A stretch of DNA of 64,000 nucleotides from Ixodes scapularis (GCF_016920785.2 NW_024609839.1:6102196-6166195), one strand, 5' to 3'. Positions 8,706-19,816 are shown, counted from the first letter of the stretch. Notes: generated by a model from the sequence alone, not told the origin. A program made the numbers and translations.

Positions 8706-10170
8706 TTATCAGCATCATCATCATTTATTTTCCTCGAGGGCTTGTGCGGCATTATACAAGAGGGAGGCACTAGAACGAAGACAAATCGAACAGTAAACAC
8801 AATTATAACGATGTAAGCTAGCTAGGTAGGTTAGATAAAGAGAGGGTAATGGCTTCAACAAATTTAGCTGTATCACTAATAGAAACGATGTTATGAGGTA
8901 GTGAATTCCAATCCTCGTTGGCCAATGGTAGTGTGGAACTCTGGTGAGAAACAGTCGATGATCGAATCGGACGTAACTTACATAGTTGATCTAGACGCGG
9001 GAACATACGGTGGGGTGGTGATAGCAGTGACTCTTTGAGGTGGCTATTGTGATAAAAAATTCGATGGAGGAGAGAAAGGCGTGATACTAGGCGGCGAAGG
9101 GAAAGCGAATGAAGGTTAGCTGATTGGCGTAATCCTGATATGCTGGTGTGAGTAGTTGTTAGAAATAAAACAAAGCGCTCTGTTTTGGACGGATTTTTAG
9201 ATTATTTGCCAGGTAGGACTGTCATGGGAACAATATGGATGAGGCCTATTCTAACCTCGATCTTATAAGAGTAGTATACGCTAGTCGTTTTACGGAGGGT
9301 GTAGCAAGTTTGAGGTTGCGGCACAAATATCCGAGAGAACGGTTAGTATCAAAAATAACAGAAGTTATGTGAGTAATCAATGAGAGTTCAGAGGTGAGAT
9401 GAACACCCAGGTATTCATAAGATGAGCATGCTATTACTTGAGTGTTAGTGAGGTAATACGAAAATTGTGTGGCACGCGAACTGCGGGAAAATGACAGGGA
9501 TCTACATTTATTGAAGTTTAACGTCAGCCATTTTTCACACGAATGGATTACAGACTCAAGGTCTTCATGGAGAGCGTGATGACCATGCTATGAAAGAATG
9601 GGTCGGTAAATGACACAATCGTTGGCGAACAGGTGCACAGAAGAAGCTACGTGAAGGTGGGGATTATTAATAAAGATTAGGAACAGAAGGCGGCAAAGTA
9701 CGGTTCCCTGAGGGACACGTGGCGTTACGGTAGAGGTGGCAGATTTTACGTTGTTAATGGAGGAATATTGCTTACGGCTAATTAGGAATTCAGAAATCCA
9801 CTTAATAACAGAGGGGTGAATGTTAATATCGTTAAGCTTTGTTAAAAGACGCTGGTGTGGTACTTTGTCGAATGCTTTGGAGAAGGCAATAAAAATGGCG
9901 TCTGTCTAAATATTTGAATCGAAGCTCGAGTAAATATCAGTAACAAAGGCGGTTAGCTGGGTTTCACAAGAGCAAGATTTATGAAATCCGTGCTCATGTT
10001 CAAAAAGAAGGTTATGAGAGTCAAGAAAGTTTATTATATTTGAGTAAAGTATATGCTCCATGAGCTTAGATGGAACACTGGTGAGAGAGATGGGACGGTA
10101 ATTACTTATTAGTTGGCGGTCATCAGTTTTGTGAACAGGTATTACGTTAGCGATTTTCCAGACTTAACGT
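8706..10170 (-). mobile_element. 5'-truncated non-LTR retrotransposon (CR1/L2/jockey-like)
   Basis: The minus strand encodes a LINE reverse transcriptase with only a few breaks. Seen in order are NYRPISLTSV (10079-10107), a KSCSCETQLTAF block, AFSKAFDKVPH, a VPQGT-like block and FANDCVIYRP (9602-9628), where the catalytic FADD has become FAND. The carboxy-terminal block ending in EDWNSLPHNIVSIS lies at 8840-9000. It ends with a polyadenylation-like AATAAA (minus) and a TGATGATGATG tail at 8706-8723, a microsatellite tail as in several LINE clades. It is 5'-truncated at about 10170. The D to N change plus stops mean it is dead. Confidence 0.88.
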
Positions 10171-10904
10171 CGATATTTAGTAATTTTTTTTCTTAACTTA
10201 AATACATGTAGTGCTCATTGACACAGTTATGACTAAATAAAGTGATATTCTGCAAGATAATTGTATCAGTGTCGCTTTTGTGTGTTTACTTGTAATTTTA
10301 GTGTCTGCTTCCAGAAAGTGGCGTGACAACGAGGTTGGTTAGTAGTAGCCGGCGCAGTCACGAATCGCGCTACCGGAGTTTTGATTTTGAGACTTCATCA
10401 GCGCACGCCTGCAAGTTTGTTTACATTGTTAAAATAAAGGCAATCACCGCGTCCTTACTTTTTTCTGGGAGTCGTCGTTTCGTGCGCGAAAACGAATGCA
10501 ACGGTAGCTGAGACTTCACCAGAAGAGATAACAATGTTGTAAATATGCATGTTTCTTGATTTGAGTCACTTGGTGTCAGCTTTGCATGAAACTGTGCGTT
10601 CCATATTTGGAACGTGCCGTTTTTAACCTTTAAAATTCCGGTTTTTGGTGTTAGGACACGCACGGACGTTTAGGAAGATGAGGTGTGTTTATGTTCACGT
10701 GTTGGCGAAAATCCTTCGAGTTTCAAAAGAGGAAGGCACGTTTGAACGGAGGAGGATCGCATCTTTCAAACATTTCATACCGCTTCTAACACGGATATTC
10801 CATTAATTTCGCTGCCTTTCGATACCGCTGCCAGAAAGACGCTGGAAGTCCTAATTATTCTGTTGTAATGGATGTAGCGGAAAATTTTAAAATAATTTTT
10901 ACTG
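10171..10904. other. Stretch without recognised gene
   Basis: AT-rich left part and mixed right part, no recognised domain or RNA gene. The short open frames are unsupported by any motif. Confidence 0.5.
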
Positions 10905-10996
10905 CGCAGCTCTTAGGCGCTGGTTTCCGGCTTGAGCGGCGTCGCCGTCGCTGTCGGCGTAACCGCGCGTTGCATTATGGGAAGTTTTTCATAATA
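10901..10996 (+). mobile_element. Left end of palindrome-core miniature transposon (copy 1)
   Basis: GCGCAGCTCTTAGGCGC, CCGGCTTGAGCGGCGTC and CGGCGTAACCGCGCG match the left ends of copies at 33751 and 51363 over about 80 bases. No right end is found on this copy; the sequence runs straight into palindromic and satellite DNA. Confidence 0.8.
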
Positions 10997-11024
10997 ACGT
11001 CACACGTGACGTCACGTGTGACGT
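10997..11024. repeat. Perfect 28-bp palindrome (CRE/E-box-like)
   Basis: The 28 bases read identically on both strands. They are built from CACGTG and TGACGTCA words, starting ACGTCACACGTG. It sits exactly between the transposon end and the 24-bp satellite. Confidence 0.93.
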
Positions 11025-11934
11025 CACGAGCGTTACCCTCACTACGGTTAGCCTCACAAGGGTTACGAGGGTTACCCTCATGAGGGCCACGAGAGCTACC
11101 CTCACGAGGGTTACCCTCACGAGGATTATGAGGGTTACCCTCACGAGGGTTACGAAGGTTACCTCACGAAGGCCACGAGGGTTACCCTCGCGAGGGTTAT
11201 GATGGCTACCCTCACGAGGGTCACGAAAGTTACCCTCACGAAGGTTACGACGGTTACCCTCACGGGGTTTACGAGGGTTACTCTCACGAGAGCCAGGAGG
11301 GTTACGAGGGTTACCCTCACGAGGGTTACCCTCTCGATGGTTATGAGGGCTACCCTCACGAGGGTCACGAGGATTACCCTCGCGGGGGTTACGAGGGTTA
11401 CTCTCACAAGAGCCTCCAGGGGTACCCTCATGAGGGTTATGCTCACGAGGGTTGCCCTCACGAGGGTTGTGAGGCTTACCCTCGCGAGGGTTACGAGGGT
11501 TACCCTCACGAGGGCCACGACGGTTGCCGTCACAACGGTTATGAGGGTTACCCTCACGAGGGTCACGAGGATTACCCTCACGGGAGTTACGAGGGTTACC
11601 CTCGAGGGTCACAAGGGTTACCCTCACGACGGTTATGAGGATTACCCTCACGAGGGTTGAGAGGGTTACCCTCACGAGGGTTACGAGGGTCACGAGGGTC
11701 ACCCTCACGAGTGCCACGAGGATTACCCTCACGGGGCTACGAGGGTTACCCTCAGGAGGGTCACGAAGGTTACCCTCACTACGGTTATGAGGGTTACCTC
11801 ACGAGGGTCACGAGGATTACCCTTACGAGGGTTACCCTCATGACGGTTACGAGGGTTACCCTCATGAGGATCACGAGGATACCCTCACGAGGGTCACAAG
11901 GGTTACCGTCACGAGGGTTACCCTCACGAGGGTT
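11025..11934. repeat. 24-bp satellite, GAGGGTTACCCTCAC-type, left block
   Basis: About 900 bp built of a degenerate 24-base unit, GGTTACCCTCACGAGGGTTACGAG-like, in which GAGGGTTACCCTC is itself a near-palindrome. Because 24 is a multiple of three, every frame on both strands translates into an 8-residue repeat, giving spurious open frames such as VTLVRVTL and NPREGNPR. These are not genes. Units diverge by roughly 10-20 percent. The array is interrupted at 11935 by a LINE and resumes at 12787. Confidence 0.96.
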
Positions 11935-12786
11935 ATTTATTTATTTATTTATTTATTTATTCTCTGCAGCGCCGGAGCATTACAGCAGAGGAGTGGGTTA
12001 CATGATTCACATATATCATTATAAATTGGAAAGTCACATAACAGCACACATCAGCAATTTCCAACAACATCAATAAACATTCACACTAGCACACAATTGC
12101 AATATTACGAAAAAAACCAATGATGTACTTAACACAGAAACTTACATTGCATTAATAAGGCTAATAAAAGAGTCACTGTTAGCTGATACAATATCAGACG
12201 GCAGTTCATTCCATTCCGATATAGTTCTCGGAAAAAAAAGAATTATTTCGCGTATTTTTTTTACGTGGTCCCTCCTAGTCGATATATAGTGGGGCATTTC
12301 TAGATAATTAGACTTGTCTATTCCAGTTAAATCATTGTTGATAGCGTAAATAAGTTTAAGTCTATTTTTCTTACGTCTTTTTTCTAAAGGCTGTGACACA
12401 AACTTTCATTTGTGTCACACTCTCTGCTCGAGAATACTTATTCAGAATAAAGCTCACAGCGCGATTTTGAATGCCTTCTATCTTATCTATGAGATATTTT
12501 TGGTGCGGGTCCCATACGGCACTCGCATATTCTAGATGTGGTCTAGCTAGTGAGCGATACGCTGTCTCTTTCAAGATTTGTGGAGCAGAGCGAAGATTGC
12601 GGATGACTAAGCTAAGAACCCTGCCAGCCTTTTTCATGATCATATCTATGTGCTGATTGAACGAAAGGTTTTCTGAAAGAATGACACCAAGATATTTAAT
12701 TTCAGACACTTTCCGCAACGAGTCTCGACCAATAGCATAAGCCGAATCAATATTATGTTTCTTTTTACTAAAAGCAACTAAAAAGT
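11935..12786 (-). mobile_element. 3' fragment of a LINE inserted in the satellite
   Basis: The minus strand holds the carboxy-terminal part of a LINE reverse transcriptase. It begins at a KKKHNIDSAYAIG block and continues through SEIKYLGVILSENLSFNQHI and LEYASAVWDPHQK. After a frameshift near 12385 it ends in FFPRTISEWNELPSDIV. It terminates in an (AATA)n tail at 11935-11965 (minus orientation). The same tail type ends the LINE at 56265-60436, suggesting a related clade. Satellite DNA abuts both sides, so this is a 5'-truncated insertion into a pre-existing array. Confidence 0.92.
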
Positions 12787-12857
12787 TGTAAGGATTACCC
12801 TCACGAGGGTTACGAGGGTTACCCTCACGAGGGTTATGAGGGTTACCCTCACGAGGG
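12787..12857. repeat. 24-bp satellite, right block
   Basis: Three further satellite units of the same GGTTACCCTCACGAGG type continue after the LINE, showing that the LINE split one array. Confidence 0.95.
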
Positions 12858-13028
12858 TCGAGCCCACCGCTCCAGCGCTCATTCTTTGTGACTTGAGCGA
12901 GATGAAGCAAAGCGAAAACCGGTTGCACAATTCAATTGACAATGAAATTGGTTAATACAGCAGCGACCATGACGAATTAGCTCCGAAGGTGCGGAAAGGG
13001 CGCCGCCATGTTTGCCGATGCAACCCGG

Positions 13029-13183
13029 CCCCAAGGAATCGGGGGGCCCACGCTATTTCTCGAATTCTGCGTCGGGGGCGAGCGCGAACCCAAACCCCCA
13101 AACGGAGTTTGTTTTCTGCGCGTGCGCAGTGGTGAGCCCCTTTTTATTTCCTTGGGGCCCCCTACTCTAAAACTCTCTATTAT
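13029..13183. repeat. Foldback sequence with GGCCCCAAGGAA arms
   Basis: GGCCCCAAGGAATCGGGGGG (13029) is an imperfect inverted repeat of TTCCTTGGGGCCCCC (13149-13165). The right side ends CTAAAACTCTCTATTA, which matches the terminal inverted repeat of the elements at 35190 and 50443. It is probably a miniature transposon, but the left terminus was not found. Confidence 0.55.
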
Positions 13184-13433
13184 AACGCAGGCTATGCTCT
13201 CGAAGGTGTCCGAAGTTTTGGATTTCATTTCTTGCTCAAATGATTGTGCGCAAGTATGTTTATTGAGAGAGACATAAGTGTATGCATGGTTCTTTGCAGC
13301 TGTGCCCTCGCTGGGTTCCTCAACAGAAAAGGGAACAAACCAGCTTATGTCAACTGCTCAATAACAAAAACTCGCTTAAATGTCTAATGCAAACCAAGAA
13401 ATGTCTGTTAAGTAATCAAACTCAAGTGTATGT

Positions 13434-13991
13434 TGTGGGGATTGTGATCCCTCAACATTCTGTCGCGTCAGCGTTTTGGCGCGGCGTGGCGGCCGCGCTG
13501 ACGTAGCGAGAGGTGGCGCTGCTTACCACTGTAAGTGGCTTCCTCCTTTCCCCCCTAGGGGCGATTTTCGTAACGAACGCCCGCAGGAAGGTGATCGACG
13601 TGTCGCTCCTTGATTGGCCACTTCGCCCCACCGTTATCTTAAAACCAGCGAACAGCAGTGTCTCGCCTCTCTTTTTCCTGGGATTCGGCGGCGGCGACAA
13701 CGGGGAACCGTCCGGCGCACCAGTGAGCGTTTACCCCGTCCTTTGTACCTTTGTGAACGACCCTTCGGCCGTGGGTGATCTCCACACCGACAGCGTTCAT
13801 TAGCTTATAGCCGCTGTTTTCTTATTTGTTTTGTATTGTAAATAAACAGAGTTTATCACCGTTATCAACGTGACTGGTGTCTGATTGCGCTCAACGAGCA
13901 GCATGCCACGCGAGTACGAACCCGCTCTGCGGTCGAGCGTCTCTCCGCGAACGTGGTACTCCCAAAGGCAGTGGCCCAAAGGAGAACCACA
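13434..13991 (+). repeat. Solo LTR (558 bp) with target duplication
   Basis: Starts TGTGGGGATTGTGATCCC and ends GAACCACA, a TG...CA unit. It is flanked by a 4-bp direct duplication ATGT (13430-13433 and 13992-13995). A GC-rich promoter-like half is followed by AATAAA in GTAAATAAACAG near 13840, as expected for U3-R-U5. No internal retroviral coding is attached, so it is a solo LTR from LTR-LTR recombination. Strand is assumed from the polyadenylation signal. Confidence 0.8.
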
Positions 13992-14040
13992 ATGTCTAGT
14001 GACTAAGGTAAAAAAACTGAATGACAAAAGTACCTTACAT

Positions 14041-14500
14041 ATCTAAGAAGTAAATTTAAGATAATCAATATTGAGCTCTTAATAATGAAACTCATTCGCA
14101 GATGTAATTAGAAAATTCAAAAGAATCGATATTGAGTTCTCGATGATAAAACTCGTTTGCATATCTAATGAGTAAATTCAAATGAATAGATATCGAGTTT
14201 TTTTATAAGTAAATTCAAATGATTGGATATTGAGTTCTAAATGGGCAAACTCGATTTCACTCGTAATGAGTAAATTCAAAATAGTATATATTGAGGTTAT
14301 AATGACCAAACTCGATGGCATTCCTAATGAGGAAATTCAAAAGAATCGATATTATGTTTCTTATGAGCGAACTCAATTGCATTCCTAATATGTAAATTTG
14401 ATAGAATCGATATTGAGTTTCTTATGACCAAACTCAATTGCATTCCTAATCAGTAAATTGGATAGAATGGATATCGAGTTGCCTAGATTGAAACTCATAA
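14041..14500. repeat. Tandem array of roughly 70-bp units
   Basis: Six to seven degenerate copies of a unit containing GAGTAAATTCAAAAGAAT, CGATATTGAGTTC, then AATGACCAAACTCGATTGC and ATTCCTAAT. Copies begin near 14051, 14112, 14170, 14211, 14270, 14329, 14391 and 14453, so spacing varies from about 45 to 70 bases. Low GC and no coding. Confidence 0.88.
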
Positions 14501-16054
14501 GACCTTGAGTTTCTGTTGAGTTTCGGTTGACTCTATAGGAATACATTTTTACCGATCATTTTTGTGCGGGTTTGGTGAAAAAATAAGGAAGCAAACGAAA
14601 GTGGAGACTGCGAAGTGAGTGTAAAGGCACATGTCCGAAAAATTCTCCCAGAATCGGAAGAATGGAAGAATCGTAGAATGGTTCCGACAACTCGGATAAG
14701 GGTACCCGATACTTCGCCTTTCTATCTTTATTGAGTATCACTATCCAAGTTATCGGACCAATATACAAAAACTCGCTATTTTCGAGAAACGAGCGTATAT
14801 TTACTGCAAGCCAACTTGCAAAAGTGCATCTTGGTTAAATGCATCTTGGCAGCTTCCGTGCCGCAGATACCTTGGTGCGGTTCATTTGCTTAGTTGTATT
14901 TTCAAGTTGGGATTGTTAAAGCACCCAACGAGAGCCGCGTTCTCCTCAAAGTGGAATCCCCCAAACGGTCTATTAGCCTCTCTCCAATTCGAGGTAGGTT
15001 TTCCCTCCCCCGACTCATCCAAGAGGATTCTAATCTCATTGAGCCAAGGATGAAGCGGTTGCGACGAAATGGGTCCTTACCAAACTCGGTTCGCCGCTAA
15101 GCTGACAGTGCGGTGGAAGCTCAACCCTTCATCGCCTGAGCCCTCTCTCTGTACCTGGCTATGGGAGGGAGCCACGTGGCGAAAGGCCTGCGCCATGCAA
15201 CGTCTGCTTGCACCATTCACTTTTTCTAACTTCTATTCGAAAGTTGGACAAAAGTTCTGCTCAAGTTCAACTGTTATGCGCGGGAATTTAAAACGATCTG
15301 ACGGCACCTGGCGGGGGAGGCGTGCGAGACTCGTTCGGTATACCGGACCAAACTGTTGCCAACTTTGTCGGATTTTGCTAAAAGATCGAAAGTCGGTCGA
15401 ACCTCGAGCAGGTTCGGCAAGAGGCCGCAACACTCATTCCGACTCCTTGTCGTGTTGCGGAGTCATTTCCGAGCACCTCTTAGAGCCGTCGCATGTTTCC
15501 CAACTCTTTCGGTGCTCAAGTGCGCCCTGGATTGAAGCGGCGCAGGATTGCATAGGAGTCTCTCTCTGGTCTGACCGCGGCCATGTTGAAAAGAAGGCTC
15601 GCGGCGAGATATCCCCAATTCTCCCCACTCGGGAACCGGATTAAAAAGTGATTTAGTCCTTCGTCCGGGAAACGTCTTCGTGCTCGAGGACGGATTTCCG
15701 AGTTGTGGCTCGTATTTACTTTGCACGCGATACAATGTATCTGTCCAAATGTTCATGCCGATCAGCACGTTCTTGGAGCATAAACAGCTGGCATTCTGCT
15801 CATGCGAGCAGGCGCATGTTCCTCGCTTCGGAAAGCGAGCAAATCCCACGCCTCACGCACCAACACTGAAACTGGAAAATGGAGCCCTTTGTTTTTCAAA
15901 CGTGTGTATTTTGGATTGTTTGATCAGAGTTATCGAAGATGACGATTCAAAGGCGGCTCCTCGTGCGATCAAAGCACTGCTCAGAGGGAAGCGCTCGTGC
16001 CCAGACTGTGCTAGGCGAGGTTCAATTTCTTTGTTTTGCAGTGTTTGTAAGCAC
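14501..16054. other. Stretch without recognised gene
   Basis: Several open frames of up to 190 codons exist near 15069-15644 and 15680-16255, but none shows a recognisable domain and they overlap on both strands. I see no splice pattern or homologous motif. An imperfect inverted pattern around 15235-15420 (caaaagttctg / caaactgttgcc) suggests transposon debris. Confidence 0.45.
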
Positions 16055-16059
16055 CGCGC

Positions 16060-16290
16060 TGTGTGGTCCCTCTATCCCGGGAAAAGTGGCGCCATTCATT
16101 GTTGTGGAAATGTTCGAGGCACGTGCCGCGCGCCACTTCTGGGAAGAACATGGCGTCTGAAATCGAGCTCAGTGCTGCGCTGTGCCGCCACGATCTTCCC
16201 AAGCGCTGCACATTGCACGTGCCTCGGGGTTCGATGCCCCTTGCGCTACTTTTGAAACATGAAGGGGCTTTATGTGTGGAAAGCAAAGGC
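16060..16290 (-). repeat. Dispersed GGCACGTGTCTCGA repeat, copy 1
   Basis: On the minus strand this reads GGCACGTGCCTCGAACATTT, then CCACAACAATGAATGGCGCC. It matches the plus-strand copy at 16440-16720 over at least 45 bases. The two form an inverted pair about 250 bases apart. Function unknown. Confidence 0.7.
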
Positions 16291-16439
16291 CTAAAACAAA
16301 TGGCGTTCGTTAACGCTTTATTTTGCTCATTTACTTACGGGGAAAGCACAGCAATCACCTTGATGCTGGGGTAATTTAGCAATAAGTTTATTTAGCCCTG
16401 GGCCGGTTTGCTGGTCAATACGGGTATCTCTCCTGGCGG

Positions 16440-16720
16440 TTAAGGTAGCCACAAGGCGGAGCCGTGGAGACAAGGAACCTAAAGCCCCTCGATGTGTTTG
16501 CTCTTGCCTTGCAAGTAGCGTCAAATGCGCGAGTGCACGAGGCCCATGTCTCGAGCGGCCCTTGGAAGCAAATGGCGGCGCAGCACTGAAATGAGCGGGC
16601 CTTGGAAGCGAATGGCGGCGGAGCACCTGCTCGTGGCACGTGTCTCGAGCGCTTTCACAACAATGGTTGGCGATACTTGTAAAAAACGCTTTTATCAAGG
16701 GGCTTTAAAGGAACCGAATG
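16440..16720 (+). repeat. Dispersed GGCACGTGTCTCGA repeat, copy 2
   Basis: Contains CCCTTGGAAGCAAATGGCGG, GGCACGTGTCTCGAGCGC and TTTCACAACAATGGTTGGCG. A third copy with the same blocks in the same order lies at 46150-46400. AAATGGCGGCG is internally duplicated here. Confidence 0.75.
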
Positions 16721-17675
16721 TATACCTAGCGTTTGAGGCGAATGGCTGCCGTAAGTCTGTCCTAATTATGCGCGCAGAAAGAGGGTGAATCTCATTTGTG
16801 TAGTTTAGCAGTGGCATGTGAAGTTATTTCTGGGTCCTCGGAGTTTGGCCAATACATTCATTGCTTGCGCTCCCGAAGGATATTCCGGAAGAGGCTCATA
16901 TCGTCTTCTCATTCGACCGAGTTAATTTTCTGCCTCCCCTATATCTTTCGAATGTTTCCTCCTCGAGGGAGATTTTTCGCTGGTCGGTAGCGCACGGTCG
17001 CCGAAAATTAATACGATAATCTTTTTGCGCAAACAGGCGTTTTAGGTGTGGTTGTTTTTTGTGACTGTGGAGGAAAAACAGGAGGAAGACCAGAAGGGGA
17101 ATAGGCTGTATTTCAGTATTTTATCTTTCGCAAAGGAACAAACTAACCTACCAAAGCCGAATTTCGCTTGAACTGGTAGTCATCGAAATGAACATAGAGC
17201 GTGCTGGAAGGCGCTCAGACGACGCAAACCAGAAATTATGGAGCACTACTCGTGCGCTGTTACGTTTTTCGACGTTTCTTCTTTTAGAGCTTCTTGTAAC
17301 AATTTCAGTGCTTTGCTTAAATAATTGTGGGAGTCGGTGTCTCGACCCTTCTGAAGTAGAGAACAAAAACCGCTTTTGCCTGCATGCCCTAGTTTTTATA
17401 AAAGAAAAATGACAAAGATTGAGGTTTCTGGCACCTCAAATCCTTCACCATCTCCCGAGTCACGTGCGATGTGACGTGAAAGGGGGACGCGTGGGGTTCC
17501 GGTGAAGATCTCTCTCTAGCGCCATCAGTAAGCAGCGGGAACTCACCCGCTCGCCAACAAGGTGAGCACGTGCTTGCGCCGCGCGATCAACATGGTGAAA
17601 GGAGGAAAGTGCCAACGTGCACGTCCGGGTCCGGCCGTCCTCTGCGGCCGTCCGGCTACAGTCTGGCTTCTGGCG
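16721..17675. other. Stretch without recognised gene
   Basis: Mixed composition with short open frames only. No domain, RNA gene or repeat boundary recognised. Confidence 0.45.
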
Positions 17676-18576
17676 CAGGGCTGCCAACTCGAGGGAAATT
17701 TCCCAGATATTAAGGGAATCTTTAAGTCTATGCGGGAATAAAGGAAATCTTGCTGGTTTGAGGGAAATTTGGGGCACCTTATATATGTGGAATTTGTGAA
17801 GGTCAATTATGATTTTTTTTTTTTCTCGAGATAACAGTGGATGTTAGCGGTTTTGGCTATATTTGGGTTATTCCCTCCAGCCATTTGGTAGTTTGTTGTG
17901 CGACTATCTGGCAACACTGAGCAGCACACAGACAAGGTTTTTCGGCAAATCAGTTTTCATCGCCCCTTCGCCCTCGTGAAACCTATTGGGGGAGGGACAA
18001 GCCAAGTCGAAGCTTCTGAGAGCGCGGATGTGCCTTCTCGAAAAAGAAAGCTTGAGTACAAGAAGAAATACTGCGATGTCTAGAGATACAGACTTACCAT
18101 GTCCAAGAAACAGACTTTACATCATTAATAGTATTTTGTGAAGTGCCGTGCACGAAGTGGTACTTACTGTGTGTCGCGTTTCCTGTGGTCGAGTTTAAAA
18201 ACTCTCGCTTGAGTTATACCTTTTGTTTTGGACTGGCTATTATAAAAAGCGCTAATGAAGTTACTAAAGCTGTACGATGTTTTGATGACGCGCAAAACAT
18301 CTACGGCGAAGATAAGGATTCATTCGACAGTTTGAATCTCTCTTCGCCAAATTGGCCTTGGCGACAGTTTTGGCCCGATAAACTTATTTTTGCGAAACGC
18401 ACGAGTGGCGTATAGGCTATATAATATATATCTCATGGTGAGAGTGAAGGTGATGCAGAAAACAATCAATGTTTGAGATTATACAATTATTAAGGCAAGC
18501 GAGGGAAATGTCGGCAGAAATAGGGAAATTTCAGGCTTCCGTTAGGGAAATTCGGACTTTTCGCGTTAGCACCCTG
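17676..18576. mobile_element. hAT-like DNA transposon remnant
   Basis: Left end CAGGGCTGCCAACTCGA and right end (reverse complement) CAGGGTGCTAACGCGAA form short inverted repeats beginning CAGGG, the hAT signature. They are flanked by an 8-bp duplication, TTCTGGCG (17668-17675) against TTCTAGCA (18577-18584), six of eight matching. Subterminal AGGGAAATTT words occur at both ends. An internal frame at 17898-18083 ends in a lysine/arginine-rich SRKRKLEYKKKYCDV, the sort of sequence that precedes a BED finger in hAT transposases, but no transposase core remains. Confidence 0.72.
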
Positions 18577-18718
18577 TTCTAGCAGTACCTTGCCAGAACA
18601 GGGCTCCCAAGAGGACTTAGACAGGGTTACCCATTGTCTCCCTTGCTCGTTATGATATATCCCAGTGAGATGGTAAAAAAGATTAGAGCAATGCAACCTA
18701 GGTTTTGACCTGACTTAC

Positions 18719-19344
18719 ATGGAGGAAGGACATAAAGTAAATCAAGTATTGCCAGGGTTAATGTTTATAGACGACATTGTACTCGTATCAGAAAGTCGTG
18801 AGTCGATACAGGAACTGATTAGGATCTGCTGCAGGGAAGGGGACAGTTTAGGCCTAAACTTCAGTAGTGACAAGTCGGGTATAATATTTTCAACGACAAG
18901 AAGGGGGAACCCTTGGAGAGACAGGACGCAGTGATACAAAACGTAGGAAAGTACAAATATCTGGAAGAATGGTTAAGTGAGGGAAGAAGGTATCTAAAAG
19001 AACATGACGATATTCTAATAAGGAAGGGGAAACGAGATTCAGCTATCATGAAACACAGGGCACTATGGAACTATAATAGATATGACGTCGTTAGGGGTGT
19101 ATGGAAGGGAGTCATGGTGCCAGGACTGTCATTTGGGAACACGGTATTGTGTATGAGGTCAGAAATCCAGGCAGGTTTAGAGATACAGCAAAGGAGTGTG
19201 GGTAGGTTGGCACTGGGGGCACATGGGAATACACCAAATGAGGGAGTACAGGGGGATACGGGTTGGGCATCTTTCGAGAGTAGAGAAGCGATCAGTAAAG
19301 TAAAATTTGAACAAAGACTAGCTGAAATTGAGGATAAACGGTGA
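18719..19344 (+). pseudogene. LINE reverse transcriptase palm/thumb fragment
   Basis: Two overlapping frames (18719-18934 and 18913-19344) together read through the FIDD active site, a GLNFSSDKSGIIFST block, a KYKYLEEWLSEGR block and a PNEGVQGDTGW block. This order is seen in LINE RT thumb regions. One frameshift near 18920 separates them, and a stop at 19342 separates this part from the zinc-finger part. The enzyme would copy element RNA at the target nick; here it is inactive. Confidence 0.8.
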
Positions 19345-19369
19345 GCAGCGAAAGTGTACAAGTATTTAA

Positions 19370-19816
19370 ATGAAAAGTATGAACACTAAGTGGACAAACC
19401 GAACCCGCAAGCTGAGATTTGAATGCATTCAACGAGATGGAGCCGATCAGAGCATATCAGTAGAAAAGGGAGTAAAGGAAACAGAGAGGAAATTGTGGGA
19501 AGAGAAAATGCAGGGGGAATCAGCTTTAACAATAGACAGGGCACAGAAACGAGAAATAAAGAAGGAACAGTTGTATAATTATTCATTGGGGAACGCTTTG
19601 TTGTTTGAAGCTAGAACGGGGGTGCTAAGAACGAAAACATATAGGGCTAAATTCCAGGAAATAGACACTCTGTGCGACATATGCAAACGCGAAAGGAAAA
19701 CTATAGAACATGTAATCTTAAGGTGCGCGGGGCTTCGCCCTACCCTCTTGGGGGAGATGACTTCGGATTTGGAGGGGGAACTAGGGATTTGCAAACATGG
19801 CTGGACGAATGGATAA
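19370..19816 (+). pseudogene. LINE ORF2 carboxy terminus with CCHC zinc finger
   Basis: A 148-codon frame with a Lys/Glu-rich helix and then CDICKRERKTIEHVILRC, a Cys-Cys-His-Cys finger typical of the end of LINE ORF2 proteins. The stop at 19814 is probably the native end, since the 3' untranslated region and tail follow. Confidence 0.75.

Noticed and set aside
10989..12076. Long open frames of up to 247 codons on both strands with 8-residue repeats (VTLVRVTL, NPREGNPR)
   Set aside because: Direct translation of a 24-bp satellite; a multiple-of-three period keeps all frames open. No gene.
11025..12857. Possible telomeric array because of GGGTTA words
   Set aside because: The unit is 24 bp with GGTTACCCTCAC, not (TTAGG)n or (TTAGGG)n.
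14041..14500. CRISPR-like array
   Set aside because: Units are diverged and repeat along their whole length with no unique spacers, and the DNA is eukaryotic.
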